Shown here piece after piece: positions 22,687-32,775 of a stretch of DNA of 64,000 bases. The notes below the pieces were generated by a model, which was not told the origin of the DNA, searched no databases, and worked only from the letters and a program-made list of their open reading frames with translations. Within the stretch, counting starts at the first letter, position 1; every line of letters begins with the position of its first letter. Source of the stretch: Eustoma russellianum (lineage: Eukaryota; Streptophyta; Magnoliopsida; Gentianales; Gentianaceae); assembly GCA_036186865.1 (NCBI GenBank), contig AP025074.1:6252877-6316876 (forward strand), given 5' to 3'. Both the position numbers and the translations under genes were made by a program.

Positions 22687-22857
22687 TGGTTGAGCACCAT
22701 ATTCCTGTTTGAGCTGAAAACAGTCTACACTCCAAGTTGCAAAGTTGCTGGAAATTTTCTGGTTGTCTTATATTCTTCATATTTGGTATCTACAACAAGG
22801 TGACACTTTCTTTCCTTCTTATAAGTGTTTTAAACGTTTTCTCACACACTAAGAAGC

Positions 22858-25002
22858 ATGTCTAAGTCACACATGAAAATAGAATTAGAAGGCATGTCCA
22901 CACAAAGACCACCTCTTTTTGATGGAGAAAACTTTAGTCATTGGAAACTTAGGATGAAATTGTTCTTAATGGCTATTGATATAGACTTGTGGTCTATCAT
23001 TGAAGATGGACCTTATGTGCCTACTAAGCATGTTATAATTGATGGCTTATCAAAAGAAGTTGAGAAATATAGAAAAGATTGGAGTGATGAAGATAAAAAG
23101 AAAATGAGTCTTAATGCTAAAGCAATGCAATTATTGTTGAATGGTTTAAGTAGGAGTGAATCTGCCTATGTCTCTTCTTGTTCAAGTGCAAAGGATATGT
23201 GGAAATGTCTTGAAATGAAGCATGAAGGAACTAATCAAGTAAAGGAATCAAAGATTAACATGTTAATGACTACACTTGAATCATTTCATTTACTGCCTAA
23301 TGAATCAATTGTTGATATGGATTTAAGGCTTACTAACTTATACAACTCACTTGAATCTCTTGGTAAAACGTTTTTGATGAAAGAAAAAGTGCAAAAAGTT
23401 TTGAGAAGTTTGCCAAGTGAATGGGATGCCAAAGTTAGTGCCATTGAAGAAAGCAAAGATCTTTCTCAAATAAAACTTGATGAATTGATAGGTTCCTTAA
23501 AAGTTTATGAAAACAAGTTGAATATAAGAAAGGCTGAAACTAGTAACAAGTCTAAATCACTTGCATTTGTAACAAATGAACCCGAATCATCTAATCAAGC
23601 CGAGTATGAAAGTGATGATGAAAGTGATGAAGAAGACATAATGTTGTTAGCTAGGCGTTTAAGGAAGTTGTTCAAGAAAAGACCAACTAAAAGACAAGCA
23701 AAATCAGCCGCCCCTATCAATGTGAAATCTAACAAACAAGATGGTAAATGGTATGATAAAGAACTTAAGTGTTATGAATGTGGCAAACAAGGACACATCT
23801 CATATGATTGTCCAAACAAGAACAAAAACCGTGACATGGATGAAAAGACAAGGACAAAAACTAGAGTAGAACCTATGCAAAGGAGGAAGAAAGCTCTCAA
23901 GGTAAGTTCAAGCTCTTGGGATGACACATCTTCATCCGAATCCGAGGAGGAACCTGAAGTTGCACAAACATGTTTGGCTTCAAAGTCTACAAATGAGGTA
24001 ACATTCGATTCTGATTCTGAATGTGATTTTACTCAAGATGAATTGTTGGATGAATTAGAAAAGTTGCATAATAGATATAAGAAGCTATCCAAGGAGAAGA
24101 AAAGAATAGTTGAGGAGAAGAACAAGTTGGAGACGTCTAACTTGAATCTAACTTCTCAACTAGAAGTTCTTCAACTTGAATCATCTAACACTATTAGTTC
24201 AATGCAAAATCAGATTAAGGAACTTAAGAACAAACATGAAAATGTGCAATGTGTGCAATGTGTTGATTTCAACGTTTTAAAGTCTAAATTGCATGAAATA
24301 CAAACTGAATTTGAATCATTGAAAGCATGCAACCTAGACTTGAACAAATCTTTAGAACAATTTAAGAATGGTTCCAACATGTTAGACACTCTCATTGCAT
24401 CTCAAAAGCATGGAAATGACAAACAAGGTCTTGGATATGTTGAAGAAGCTGAATACACACCTAAGGAAACAACATTTGTATCATCTTCAACCAACATGAA
24501 ATATAGGCCAAATGCATCTAGAATTGAATCTATTCTGCCCACACCTCCTTCATCACAAAGATTGCAAAATGCATCAACATATAGGAAGGTAAATGCACCT
24601 AGAAACCATGCTTACATGTATACAAGAATGCCTAAACAAAGTAGTATGCAATATGCTCAAGTTATGCCTTATATGCAACAACATGCTTATGTGAAGAACA
24701 TGACATACTCTCGGCCTAAATCAGTTTATAACACACGGCCTAGACACACACAACATCTTGCTTATACACGGCCTAAATTCAATGCTTACTTACGGCCAAG
24801 ATATAACTCATATACATGGCAACATTCAAATGCATATAGAACTTATCATGCTCATCCAACTAGTCATAAACGTGCAGCCCCTTTTCCATCATATTCTATG
24901 TATCAAAATCCACTATTTGTTCATTATATGCAACATGATTTTAACATTTCAAAACCAAGAAAGGTTGTTCAAGTTTGGGTACCTAAAGGTACACTAACAT
25001 GA
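22858..25002 (+). CDS. gag: Copia Gag of K, full length
   Basis: 714-residue structural protein that would form the cytoplasmic particle. Residues about 15-215 form the copia gag-type domain (FSHWKLRMKLFL, LSAKD/SSAKDMWKCLE region); a basic patch (KKRPTKRQ) follows; the CCHC zinc knuckle is C305-C318 (CYECGKQGHISYDC), for RNA binding; then a Ser/Glu-rich acidic linker, heptad-rich coiled coil at about 390-520, and a tail with several YTRP/YSRP-type repeats. The start MSKSHM follows the leader and is shared with B and L. The stop TGA lies within the candidate intron, so two products, Gag alone and a Gag-Pol fusion, are conceivable. Confidence 0.95.
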   Translation: MSKSHMKIELEGMSTQRPPLFDGENFSHWKLRMKLFLMAIDIDLWSIIEDGPYVPTKHVIIDGLSKEVEKYRKDWSDEDKKKMSLNAKAMQLLLNGLSRSESAYVSSCSSAKDMWKCLEMKHEGTNQVKESKINMLMTTLESFHLLPNESIVDMDLRLTNLYNSLESLGKTFLMKEKVQKVLRSLPSEWDAKVSAIEESKDLSQIKLDELIGSLKVYENKLNIRKAETSNKSKSLAFVTNEPESSNQAEYESDDESDEEDIMLLARRLRKLFKKRPTKRQAKSAAPINVKSNKQDGKWYDKELKCYECGKQGHISYDCPNKNKNRDMDEKTRTKTRVEPMQRRKKALKVSSSSWDDTSSSESEEEPEVAQTCLASKSTNEVTFDSDSECDFTQDELLDELEKLHNRYKKLSKEKKRIVEEKNKLETSNLNLTSQLEVLQLESSNTISSMQNQIKELKNKHENVQCVQCVDFNVLKSKLHEIQTEFESLKACNLDLNKSLEQFKNGSNMLDTLIASQKHGNDKQGLGYVEEAEYTPKETTFVSSSTNMKYRPNASRIESILPTPPSSQRLQNASTYRKVNAPRNHAYMYTRMPKQSSMQYAQVMPYMQQHAYVKNMTYSRPKSVYNTRPRHTQHLAYTRPKFNAYLRPRYNSYTWQHSNAYRTYHAHPTSHKRAAPFPSYSMYQNPLFVHYMQHDFNISKPRKVVQVWVPKGTLT

Positions 25003-25070
25003 ACTTAACTTGTCTAACCTTAAAAGGACCCAAAATCAAAGGGTACCTAAGTTGTTATTTACACTTGTAG
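24979..25070 (+). other. Candidate 92-bp intron between gag and pol (K)
   Basis: Begins GTACCTAAAGG after TGG (phase 0) and ends ACACTTGTAG; the pol frame starts at 25071 in phase 0. In the pol frame the last three bases are the stop TAG, so pol cannot be read further upstream without splicing or recoding. Identical in position and length in A, B and L. Confidence 0.5.
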
Positions 25071-28000
25071 GTACATAACATTAAAGAAAGACAAGTTGCT
25101 GGATATAACAACAAAGAAGATGAAAAGAACAAAACCAAATGGATAGTTGATAGTGGTTGCTCAAGACATATGACTGGCAATGAAAATTTGTTTAGCACAC
25201 TTAAAAACATTGCAAAAGGTGGCAAAGTTACTTTTGGAGACAACAACCAAGGTCAAATAATTGGCAAAGGCAAGGTTGGTGATCCAAACAAGTTTGAGAT
25301 CAAAAACGTCCTACTTGTAAGTAACTTAACCTTTGAGCTTTTAAGTGTTTCTCAACTATGTGACAACAACTTGAATGTTCTCTTCTCCTCCACTTCTTGT
25401 AAGATAATGGATAAAAACAATCAAGTTGTGTTAAAAGGAAAACGTGAAGGAAACATATATGTGCTTAACATGGATGATATGCTAAGTAGTAACACAAAAT
25501 GTCTTGTTTCACATGAATCTGATCCCAATCTTTGGCATAGACGTTTAGGACACATTGGTATATCAACCTTAGAAAAACTACACGCTAAAAGTCTTGTTAA
25601 AGGATTGCCTAAACTTAACTTGAATGATTTTCAACTATGTGAATCTTGTATCAAAGGCAAACATGTTAGAGAATCTCTTAAGCCTAAAACTGAGTTCACA
25701 ACATCAAGAATACTAGAACTCTTGCATATAGACTTATTTGGTCCATGTAGAACAAGAAGCTTAGGTGGAAGTTATTATGTATGTGTAATAGTTGATGATT
25801 TCTCAAGATATTCTTGGACATTGTTTCTTGCTTCAAAAGATGAAAGTGCATCATCTATAGCTAATCTAATTAGACAACTTGAAAATGAACATGAATCACA
25901 TGTTATTAAGATAAGGAGTGATAGAGGTGGTGAGTTTAAAAATAGTGAATTAATCAAATTCTGTAATGAAAAGGGTATAAAACATGAATTCTCCCCACCA
26001 AGAACTCCTCAACTTAATGGTGTAGTTGAAAGAAAGAATAGGACTATTCAAGAAGTAGCAAGAACAATGATGGTAGAAAACAAAGTACCTAAATTCTTAT
26101 GGGCTGAAGCAGTAAACACTTCAAGTTATATGATCAACAGACTATCAATAAGAAAGAAATTGAACAAAACACCATTTGAAATCTTAAATGGACGACTCCC
26201 AAAAGTAAACTATCTAAGAGTCTTTGGTTGTAAATGCTTTGTATTGAACACAAAAGATAACTTAGATAAGTTTGATCCTAAGTCTGATGAACATATATTT
26301 GTGGGATATTCAATGAACTCTAAAGCATATAGATGTTATAATGCACAAACAAGAAAGATAGTTGAATCTATACATGTGAAGTTCAATGAAAATGCATATC
26401 TCCAAACAAGTAATCAACATGAAATCAATGTACCAAATGATCAAATACTTCATGATGAAGATGAACTTATCCTACCACCTACAAATGAACAAGTTGAAAC
26501 ACCAAATCAAACTCTTGAAATGCATGAAGTTCAAACTCCCCCTACACAAGAACATAATGAAGAAAATGTGCCTAACCAACCTATTGAACATCATGAACCT
26601 ATTGAAGATGCACAACCAAGTAATTGGTGGCAAATAAGAGATAAACAAAAGCATCCTCAAGAACTTATCATAGGAGATGTAAATCAAGGGGTTAGAACAC
26701 GTAGGCAAATAGATCCTAATGAATATGATCAATGGCATGCACTTATATCCCAAATTGAACCTAAGAATGTGAATGATGCCTTAAATGATGCATATTGGAT
26801 AGATGCAATGCATGAAGAGTTAAACCAATTTGAAAGAAACAATGTGTGGGATTTAGTACCTAAACCCGAGGATAAATCAATCATTGGAACTAAATGGGTG
26901 TTTAGGAACAAAATGAATGAACAAGGGGTTGTAGTAAGAAATAAAGCAAGACTTGTAGCTCAAGGATATAATCAGGAAGAGGGTATTGATTACGATGAAA
27001 CATTTGCCCCTGTAGCAAGATTAGAATCCATACGCCTCTTATTAGCTTTTGCATGTTATAATGACATCAAATTATTCCAAATGGATGTTAAGAGTGCATT
27101 CTTAAATGGCTATATCCAAGAAGAAGTTTTTGTTAAACAACCACCAGGCTTTGAAGATCCAAAGAACCCTAATCATGTATATAAACTTAAAAAAGCCTTA
27201 TATGGTTTGAAACAAGCCCCCCGTGCATGGTATGAAAGATTTGCCAACTTTTTACTAAGTAACAACTTTCAAAGAGGAACCATAGATAGTACCTTATTCT
27301 TGAAAAAGAAAGACAAAGATTTGCTTGTAATACAAATATATGTAGATGACATAATCTTTGGTTCAACTAATCCTAACTTAGTAAAAGACTTTGAAGATTG
27401 TATGAAGTCTGAGTTTGAAATGTCCATGGTTGGTGAATTAAATTACTTCTTAGGCTTGCAAATAAAACAAACATCAAATGGTATACATATCAATCAAGCC
27501 AAATACATAAGAGATATGATAAAGAAATTCAACTTTGAAAACTTGAAACCATCACCAACACCAATGTGTACTTCAACAAAATTAGACAAAGATGAAAATG
27601 GTGTTGCATTTGATGAAAAACTATATAGGTCTATGATTGGTTCATTGCTATATCTAACTGCTAGTAGACCTGATATTATGTTTGCAGTATGTATGTGTGC
27701 AAGATTTCAAAGTATGCCTAAGTTGTCACACTTTAAAACTGTAAAAAGAATATTTAGATATCTTCAACATACACCAACATTAGGCTTATGGTATGATAGA
27801 CAATCTAGTCTAAATTTACATGCATATTCAGATGCAGATTATGGTGGATGTAGAGTAGATAGAAAGAGCACTAGTGGAACATGTCAATTCCTAGGAAACT
27901 CACTAATATCTTGGTTTTCAAAGAAACAATCTAGTGTTGCACTTTCTACTACTGAAGCAGAATATATGGCTTTAAGTCTATGTTGTACTCAACTATTATG

Positions 28001-28283
28001 GATTAGACAACAACTTTCAGACTTTGAAATACAAGTAAATAATATCCCCATCTATTGTGATAGTACAAGTGCTATAAATTTGTCTAAAAACCCTGTACTA
28101 CACTCTAAGGCAAAGCATATAGAAGTACGTTATCATTTTCTCCGTGATCATGTTAATCTTGGACATATACACATTGAACATGTTAGAACTGATCAACAAG
28201 TAGCTGATATATTCACTAAACCCCTTAATCAAGCTATCTTTGAGACTTTACGTGCAAGACTTGGATTAATTGCTTACAACTGA
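25071..28283 (+). CDS. pol: Copia Pol of K, complete
   Basis: Complete polyprotein. Protease active site WIVDSGCSRHM lies just before the internal Met at 25170. From that Met: integrase zinc finger H123/H128/C157/C160, core D188, D251, E287; reverse transcriptase with YVDD at 724-727; RNase H D888, E929, D964; end LGLIAYN. All catalytic residues are present and no stop or frameshift interrupts it, so with Gag it forms a full coding set. The first base given is the start of the open frame at the putative splice acceptor; initiation at the internal Met would lack the protease motif, which argues for a fusion with Gag. Confidence 0.95.
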   Translation, partial: VHNIKERQVAGYNNKEDEKNKTKWIVDSGCSRHMTGNENLFSTLKNIAKGGKVTFGDNNQGQIIGKGKVGDPNKFEIKNVLLVSNLTFELLSVSQLCDNNLNVLFSSTSCKIMDKNNQVVLKGKREGNIYVLNMDDMLSSNTKCLVSHESDPNLWHRRLGHIGISTLEKLHAKSLVKGLPKLNLNDFQLCESCIKGKHVRESLKPKTEFTTSRILELLHIDLFGPCRTRSLGGSYYVCVIVDDFSRYSWTLFLASKDESASSIANLIRQLENEHESHVIKIRSDRGGEFKNSELIKFCNEKGIKHEFSPPRTPQLNGVVERKNRTIQEVARTMMVENKVPKFLWAEAVNTSSYMINRLSIRKKLNKTPFEILNGRLPKVNYLRVFGCKCFVLNTKDNLDKFDPKSDEHIFVGYSMNSKAYRCYNAQTRKIVESIHVKFNENAYLQTSNQHEINVPNDQILHDEDELILPPTNEQVETPNQTLEMHEVQTPPTQEHNEENVPNQPIEHHEPIEDAQPSNWWQIRDKQKHPQELIIGDVNQGVRTRRQIDPNEYDQWHALISQIEPKNVNDALNDAYWIDAMHEELNQFERNNVWDLVPKPEDKSIIGTKWVFRNKMNEQGVVVRNKARLVAQGYNQEEGIDYDETFAPVARLESIRLLLAFACYNDIKLFQMDVKSAFLNGYIQEEVFVKQPPGFEDPKNPNHVYKLKKALYGLKQAPRAWYERFANFLLSNNFQRGTIDSTLFLKKKDKDLLVIQIYVDDIIFGSTNPNLVKDFEDCMKSEFEMSMVGELNYFLGLQIKQTSNGIHINQAKYIRDMIKKFNFENLKPSPTPMCTSTKLDKDENGVAFDEKLYRSMIGSLLYLTASRPDIMFAVCMCARFQSMPKLSHFKTVKRIFRYLQHTPTLGLWYDRQSSLNLHAYSDADYGGCRVDRKSTSGTCQFLGNSLISWFSKKQSSVALSTTEAEYMALSLCCTQLLWIRQQLSDFEIQVNNIPIYCDSTSAINLSKNPVLHSKAKHIEVRYHFLRDHVNLGHIHIEHVRTDQQVADIFTKPLNQAIFETLRARLGLIAYN

Positions 28284-28316
28284 CTACTACACCATTCAGT
28301 CTTTTGCATAATTTAC

Positions 28317-28535
28317 AAAATTAAGGGGGAGAAATAAATGTGTATATATATCATGTTAAGGGAAAGATAGATATCATGTTAAGGGGGAGATAACACATTA
28401 AGGGGGAGCAGCTTACACTTGATTTAGATGCTTACTTGATTACACAGATTACACTTGATTTAGATGCACACTTGATTTAAATGCTTAATATACACATATG
28501 TGGGGTAATTTTGCAAATCATCAAAAGGGGGAGAT
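28317..28535 (+). promoter_or_regulatory. Multiple polypurine tracts of K
   Basis: Tracts TTAAGGGGGAGA and variants near 28321, 28358, 28380 and 28399, plus the final AAAAGGGGGAGAT that ends at 28535, directly before the 3' LTR. The last is the likely primer of plus-strand synthesis. No envelope-like frame exists between pol and LTR. Confidence 0.9.
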
Positions 28536-31369
28536 TGTTGTGATATTTTATGTTTGAGTGATTGCAAAATGTATATGTGTGCATATGTGTAATTGTTGTA
28601 ATTGTTGTGCAAAATGTATATGTGTGCGTATGTGTAATTGTTGTGATTAGAAAATGCATATGTGATATGTATATGTGTAACGTTTACATATGAAATTGAT
28701 TGTGCAAGACATGAACTTATGAGCTAAATGTGAAATTGATTGATTGAATCAAGATTGAACAAGTTTGATTAAGATCATGAGATTGAACTTGGCCAATTCA
28801 ATCACATATCTTAATCAAGACATGTTCAAACTGATCTTAGATTATATATGCCAATACATGTTGAAAATATGATCTAACCAAGCCTTGAAGTCACATGACT
28901 TACAATATAAGGCAAATTGTTCGGTTTAGTGTTCTATTGCAGGTTTTGGTTCATATCTTGAGCAAATGAACTCCAAATTGAGTCATTCAAAAGCCCACTT
29001 GATCCTTATTCAATTTAGAATCTAATTGGCTGAGGAAGAGCATGCTTGGCACGGGTTAAAACTGAATTGACCCGGTGGGAAGCTTATTGACCTATATAAG
29101 GGTTATTTTGGTAATTTCACCATTTGGACTTCTCATTCTTATTTGGTCTTCTTCCAGCGGACTTATATGATCATATGACACATTTATAAGTCATGTCACA
29201 TCATGGCAAAAATGAATCTGGAGCAGCACCATGTCTAGGTTCATCCTAGGACAAAATTCCTATTTTTGTGCTAAGGGGTATTCTGGTCTTTTCACTTGCC
29301 AATGGGTCTTCCAACATGTTATATATTGCTTATATGATGTTTATATGTGTTTATGTCACATATGGTACGTGCCCTATTTTTATGGAAACGGGCAGCATGC
29401 TATCTATTGGAATTCTTATGTTATGGTTATCATTATCTATGGTTTTCTTGGAATTCTTGGTATTCTTCATATGGTTTTCTATGCTACATGTTGAAGACAT
29501 ATATATTATATATTTGTGCACATGGTTATTGGATATTGCACACGGCTGTTGGCACAAAATGTGTTCAAATTTTCAGATTATTGAACAAGTCAAGGCAAGG
29601 TGGATTAAACCCTATTTTGGTGCTGATTATTCTTGGCTATTCTTGGAGATAATGTTAACGGCTATTTTGGTTAAAATGTGGAGCAAAACTCTCTTGGCTC
29701 AAACGGCTACATATGATTCAAAAGTTGAAGACCAAGTCAAGCTGAATTTTATCTTTTAGCTACATTCAAACAGCCATTCCAACGTTCACCTATTTTGTTC
29801 AAAGATTGGAGCAAAAATCTCTCATGCAAACGGCTATGTGGTTTAAAGAGTTGAAGACTTATTCAAATTCAAAGGTGAGCTGATTTCTATCTATATTTGA
29901 CCTATTATCCAATGCCTATCTTCAAGGGGCTGTTCAAACGTTCATGAAGTGTTCAAAATGAGGAGAAAAATTCTGTTCAAAAACGTATGCCAAATCAGCT
30001 ACACACATGGCAAGATATTTACACATGTACATTGATGATTGGAGCTGATTTTTAAACATTCAAATGGAGCCTATCTCCACCTCATTCCAACGGCCATAAA
30101 GAGGATAAAAGTCAAGGTGAAAGACCATTTCAAAGCAACCAAAGATAAGTCTCATTTGAATAGCTAAAAAGGTGCTGAATTTTCTCCTTATCTCAACTCA
30201 TTTCAACGGCTATATGGAGGAGCCTAAAGGCTGATCTCTTGGCTATAAATAGCTCTCAAGGTTGAAGAAGAATGGACACCAACGAAAGCAAAAGAAAGCA
30301 AGCTAAACAATTCAGCTCTTTGTCTCCATTCTTCTCTTCTCTTTTTCTATATTGAAGAACACGTTTGTAAAGGCTTTATGATTGTATAGTTCTTCATTTC
30401 TTGTCATTTCAACACCTTTCAAACTACATATTGTAAGGGAGAAGCTGGTGTATAAAGCTTACTCCTTTGAGGTGATCAAAAGGTGAAAAGGTGCAAAGGT
30501 GAAACTAGTTGCTGTTTTGGTGCAGCCACTTGAAGAAGTTGGTGAAAAGCTTCTTCTTTTGGCTTTGTAAGGTGACTTTGGTGTTTGGTGATTAGTGAAA
30601 TCCAAGAGAAGGTGTCTCTTGGGACTGGAGTAGGTCACATTGACCGAACCAGGATAATTCCTTGTGTTCTTTACTTATTTCCTGCACTTACTGTTTTCTG
30701 CCTGAGATTTACACTAACTTGGCACGTATAATTGAACAAGCAAACAGTCTTAGAATTGCATGAATTTTGGATATGTTATACTTCAGTGTGTTAGCTTTCA
30801 GTAGCCGCAAGAATCACTAAATTCTAAGGTGTTTAGCCCATTCAAATCGTCTTCATAAAATTGTTGCTACATTCTGTGAACAATTCTGACCAGTGTGCAA
30901 AACTTGTTCAATTTGGACAGGCTATCCTACGAATCTTGAAGTGAGCCTTATATCAAATTAAACTAGACATCTTGAGGTTTAATTTGACATAAGATTCATC
31001 AAAATAGCACGGGTAGATTTTGAGATATTATCGTTTGAAGTTTAGCAAACATTCTGCCTGAAACTGCCAGATTTGCACACTTTACTTATCTTGCTTATTT
31101 GAACGTGCTAACTTGCTTGGAATTGACTGAAATTTTTATGACATATCATAAACATTCTAAACTTGATCTCTGCCAAGTTTGAGAGCGTGCACAGGTGTAT
31201 AGGTGGTTCAACCAAAGCGATCAAAACAGTGAACTGTTTCTGGAATTTTCAGAATCTGAGGTTAAAGAGGCAAAGGGGTCTTCAAACAAGTTTTTGAAGG
31301 TAATTATAGTGTAATTTCCGCTAATCCACTATTCACCCCCCCCTCTAGTGGTGCTATACAGGTCCAACA
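28536..31369 (+). repeat. 3' LTR of K (2834 bp)
   Basis: Same length as the 5' LTR, apparently identical in sequence, ending GGTCCAACA. TATA box at 30243-30252. Confidence 0.97.
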
Positions 31370-31374
31370 ATTTC
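31370..31374 (+). repeat. Target site duplication of K, right (ATTTC)
   Basis: Second copy of ATTTC; the gypsy E codons go on with CAAGTGAGAATT. Confidence 0.95.
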
Positions 31375-32775
31375 CAAGTGAGAATTAGGGAAGGTGATGA
31401 ATGGAAAACTGCCTTTAAGACTAAATTTGGATTGTACGAATGGTTAGTTATGCCCTTTGGTTTAACCAACGCCCCTAGTACTTTCATGAGGTTAATAAAT
31501 GAGGTCTTAAGGAAATTCATAGGGAAATTTGTAGTAGTTTACTTTGATGACATTCTTATCTACTCAAAAACCCTAAGTGAACATCTAATCCATCTTAGAG
31601 CTGTTTTTGTCACCCTACAGAAAGAAAAGTTGTATGCTAATTTCAAGAAGTGTTCTTTCTGTCTGGAGAAGGTTACATTCTTAGGATTTGTGATTAGTGC
31701 TGAAGGAATTGAAATGGACCAAGAGAAAGTTAAATCCATAACTGAGTGGCCAACCCCTAAGTCTGCTAGAGATGTTAGGAGTTTTCATGGATTAGCTAGC
31801 TTCTATAGACGTTTTGTGAAGGATTTCTCTACCATAGCTGCACCCTTGAATGAGTTAGTCAAGAAAGATGTAAGTTTTGAATGGGGAGAATCACAACAAC
31901 AAGACTTTGAGGAACTTAAGAAACATCTAACTTCTGCACCTATCCTGAGATTGCCCAACTTTGATGAAATGTTTGAAGTTGAATGTGATGCCAGTGGAGT
32001 TGGCATTGGAGCTGTATTGCATCAAGGTAACAAACCTGTTGCCTACTTTAGTGAGAAATTGAAAGGAGCTTCCATAAATTATTCAACCTATGATAAAGAA
32101 TTGTATGCCCTTGTCCGTTCTTTACAAACTTGGCAACATTATCTGCAACCTAAGGAATTTGTGATTCATACTGATCATGAAAGCCTTAAGTATCTAAAAG
32201 GTCAAGGAAAATTGAACAAAAGACATGCCAAATGGGTTGAATTCATTGAACAATTCCCTTATGTGATCAAGTATAAGCAAGGAAAAGAAAATGTTGTTGC
32301 TGATGCATTATCTCGTCGCTATACTTTGATTACTACTCTTTCATGTAACATGTTTGGTTTTGAGTCTATCAAAGAGATGTATCATTCTGATCATGACTTT
32401 AGTTCTATCTATCAAGCATGCATTGATTCACCTTTTGCTAAATATTACTTGCATGATGGTTATTTGTTTAAAGAACATAAGTTATGTGTACCAATGTGTT
32501 CATTAAGAGAGTTGTTGATAAAAGAAGCTCACGGAGGAGGTTTAATGGGTCATTTTGGCTCGTTAAAAACTTTGGAAACACTTAAGGAGCATTTCTTCTG
32601 GCCGTATATGAAAGCACATGTTGATAAGGTATGTGACCAATGTATTACTTGCAAACAAGCAAAATCTAGAACACAACCACATGGATTGTACACTCCCTTA
32701 TCTGTTCCAAGCTCACCTTGGATTGATCTTTCTGATGACATCCATTGGGTTTATATGATACAAGCTATGATCTAG
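31370..32775 (+). pseudogene. pol: Gypsy E Pol, second piece with in-frame deletion
   Basis: Continues the reverse transcriptase (QVRIREGDEWKTAF, KFGLYEWLVMPFGLTNAP, YFDDILIYS), RNase H (VECDASGVGIGAV, YDKELYALV, VADALSRR) and the integrase zinc finger (EAH, GHFG, CDQCITC). At WIDLS it jumps directly to DDIHWVYMIQAMI and a stop, the end of the LTR-encoded tail. Compared with G, about 1 kb is missing: the integrase core, its C-terminal domain, the polypurine tract and the first 150 or so bases of the LTR. The fusion happens to be in frame. The KFGLYEW and FMRLMNEV signatures are typical of CRM-type chromoviruses, as I recall them. Confidence 0.92.

Larger units (their letters stand above)
19838..31369 (+). 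mobile_element. Complete copia element K (11.5 kb), apparently intact
   Basis: Whole element: two LTRs of 2834 bp each, primer binding site, gag, pol, polypurine tracts, and a 5-bp target duplication. Both coding frames are open, and I noticed no difference between the LTRs while reading; all LTR landmarks keep a constant offset of 8698. This is what a recent, potentially autonomous insertion looks like. It entered the reverse transcriptase of gypsy E. Multiple polypurine tracts, iMet primer site and long LTRs point to the Sirevirus lineage. Confidence 0.97.

Noticed and set aside
28284..28535. Possible envelope-like gene after copia pol, as in some Sireviruses
   Set aside because: Only about 250 bp of non-coding sequence with polypurine tracts lies between pol and the 3' LTR in K and L.
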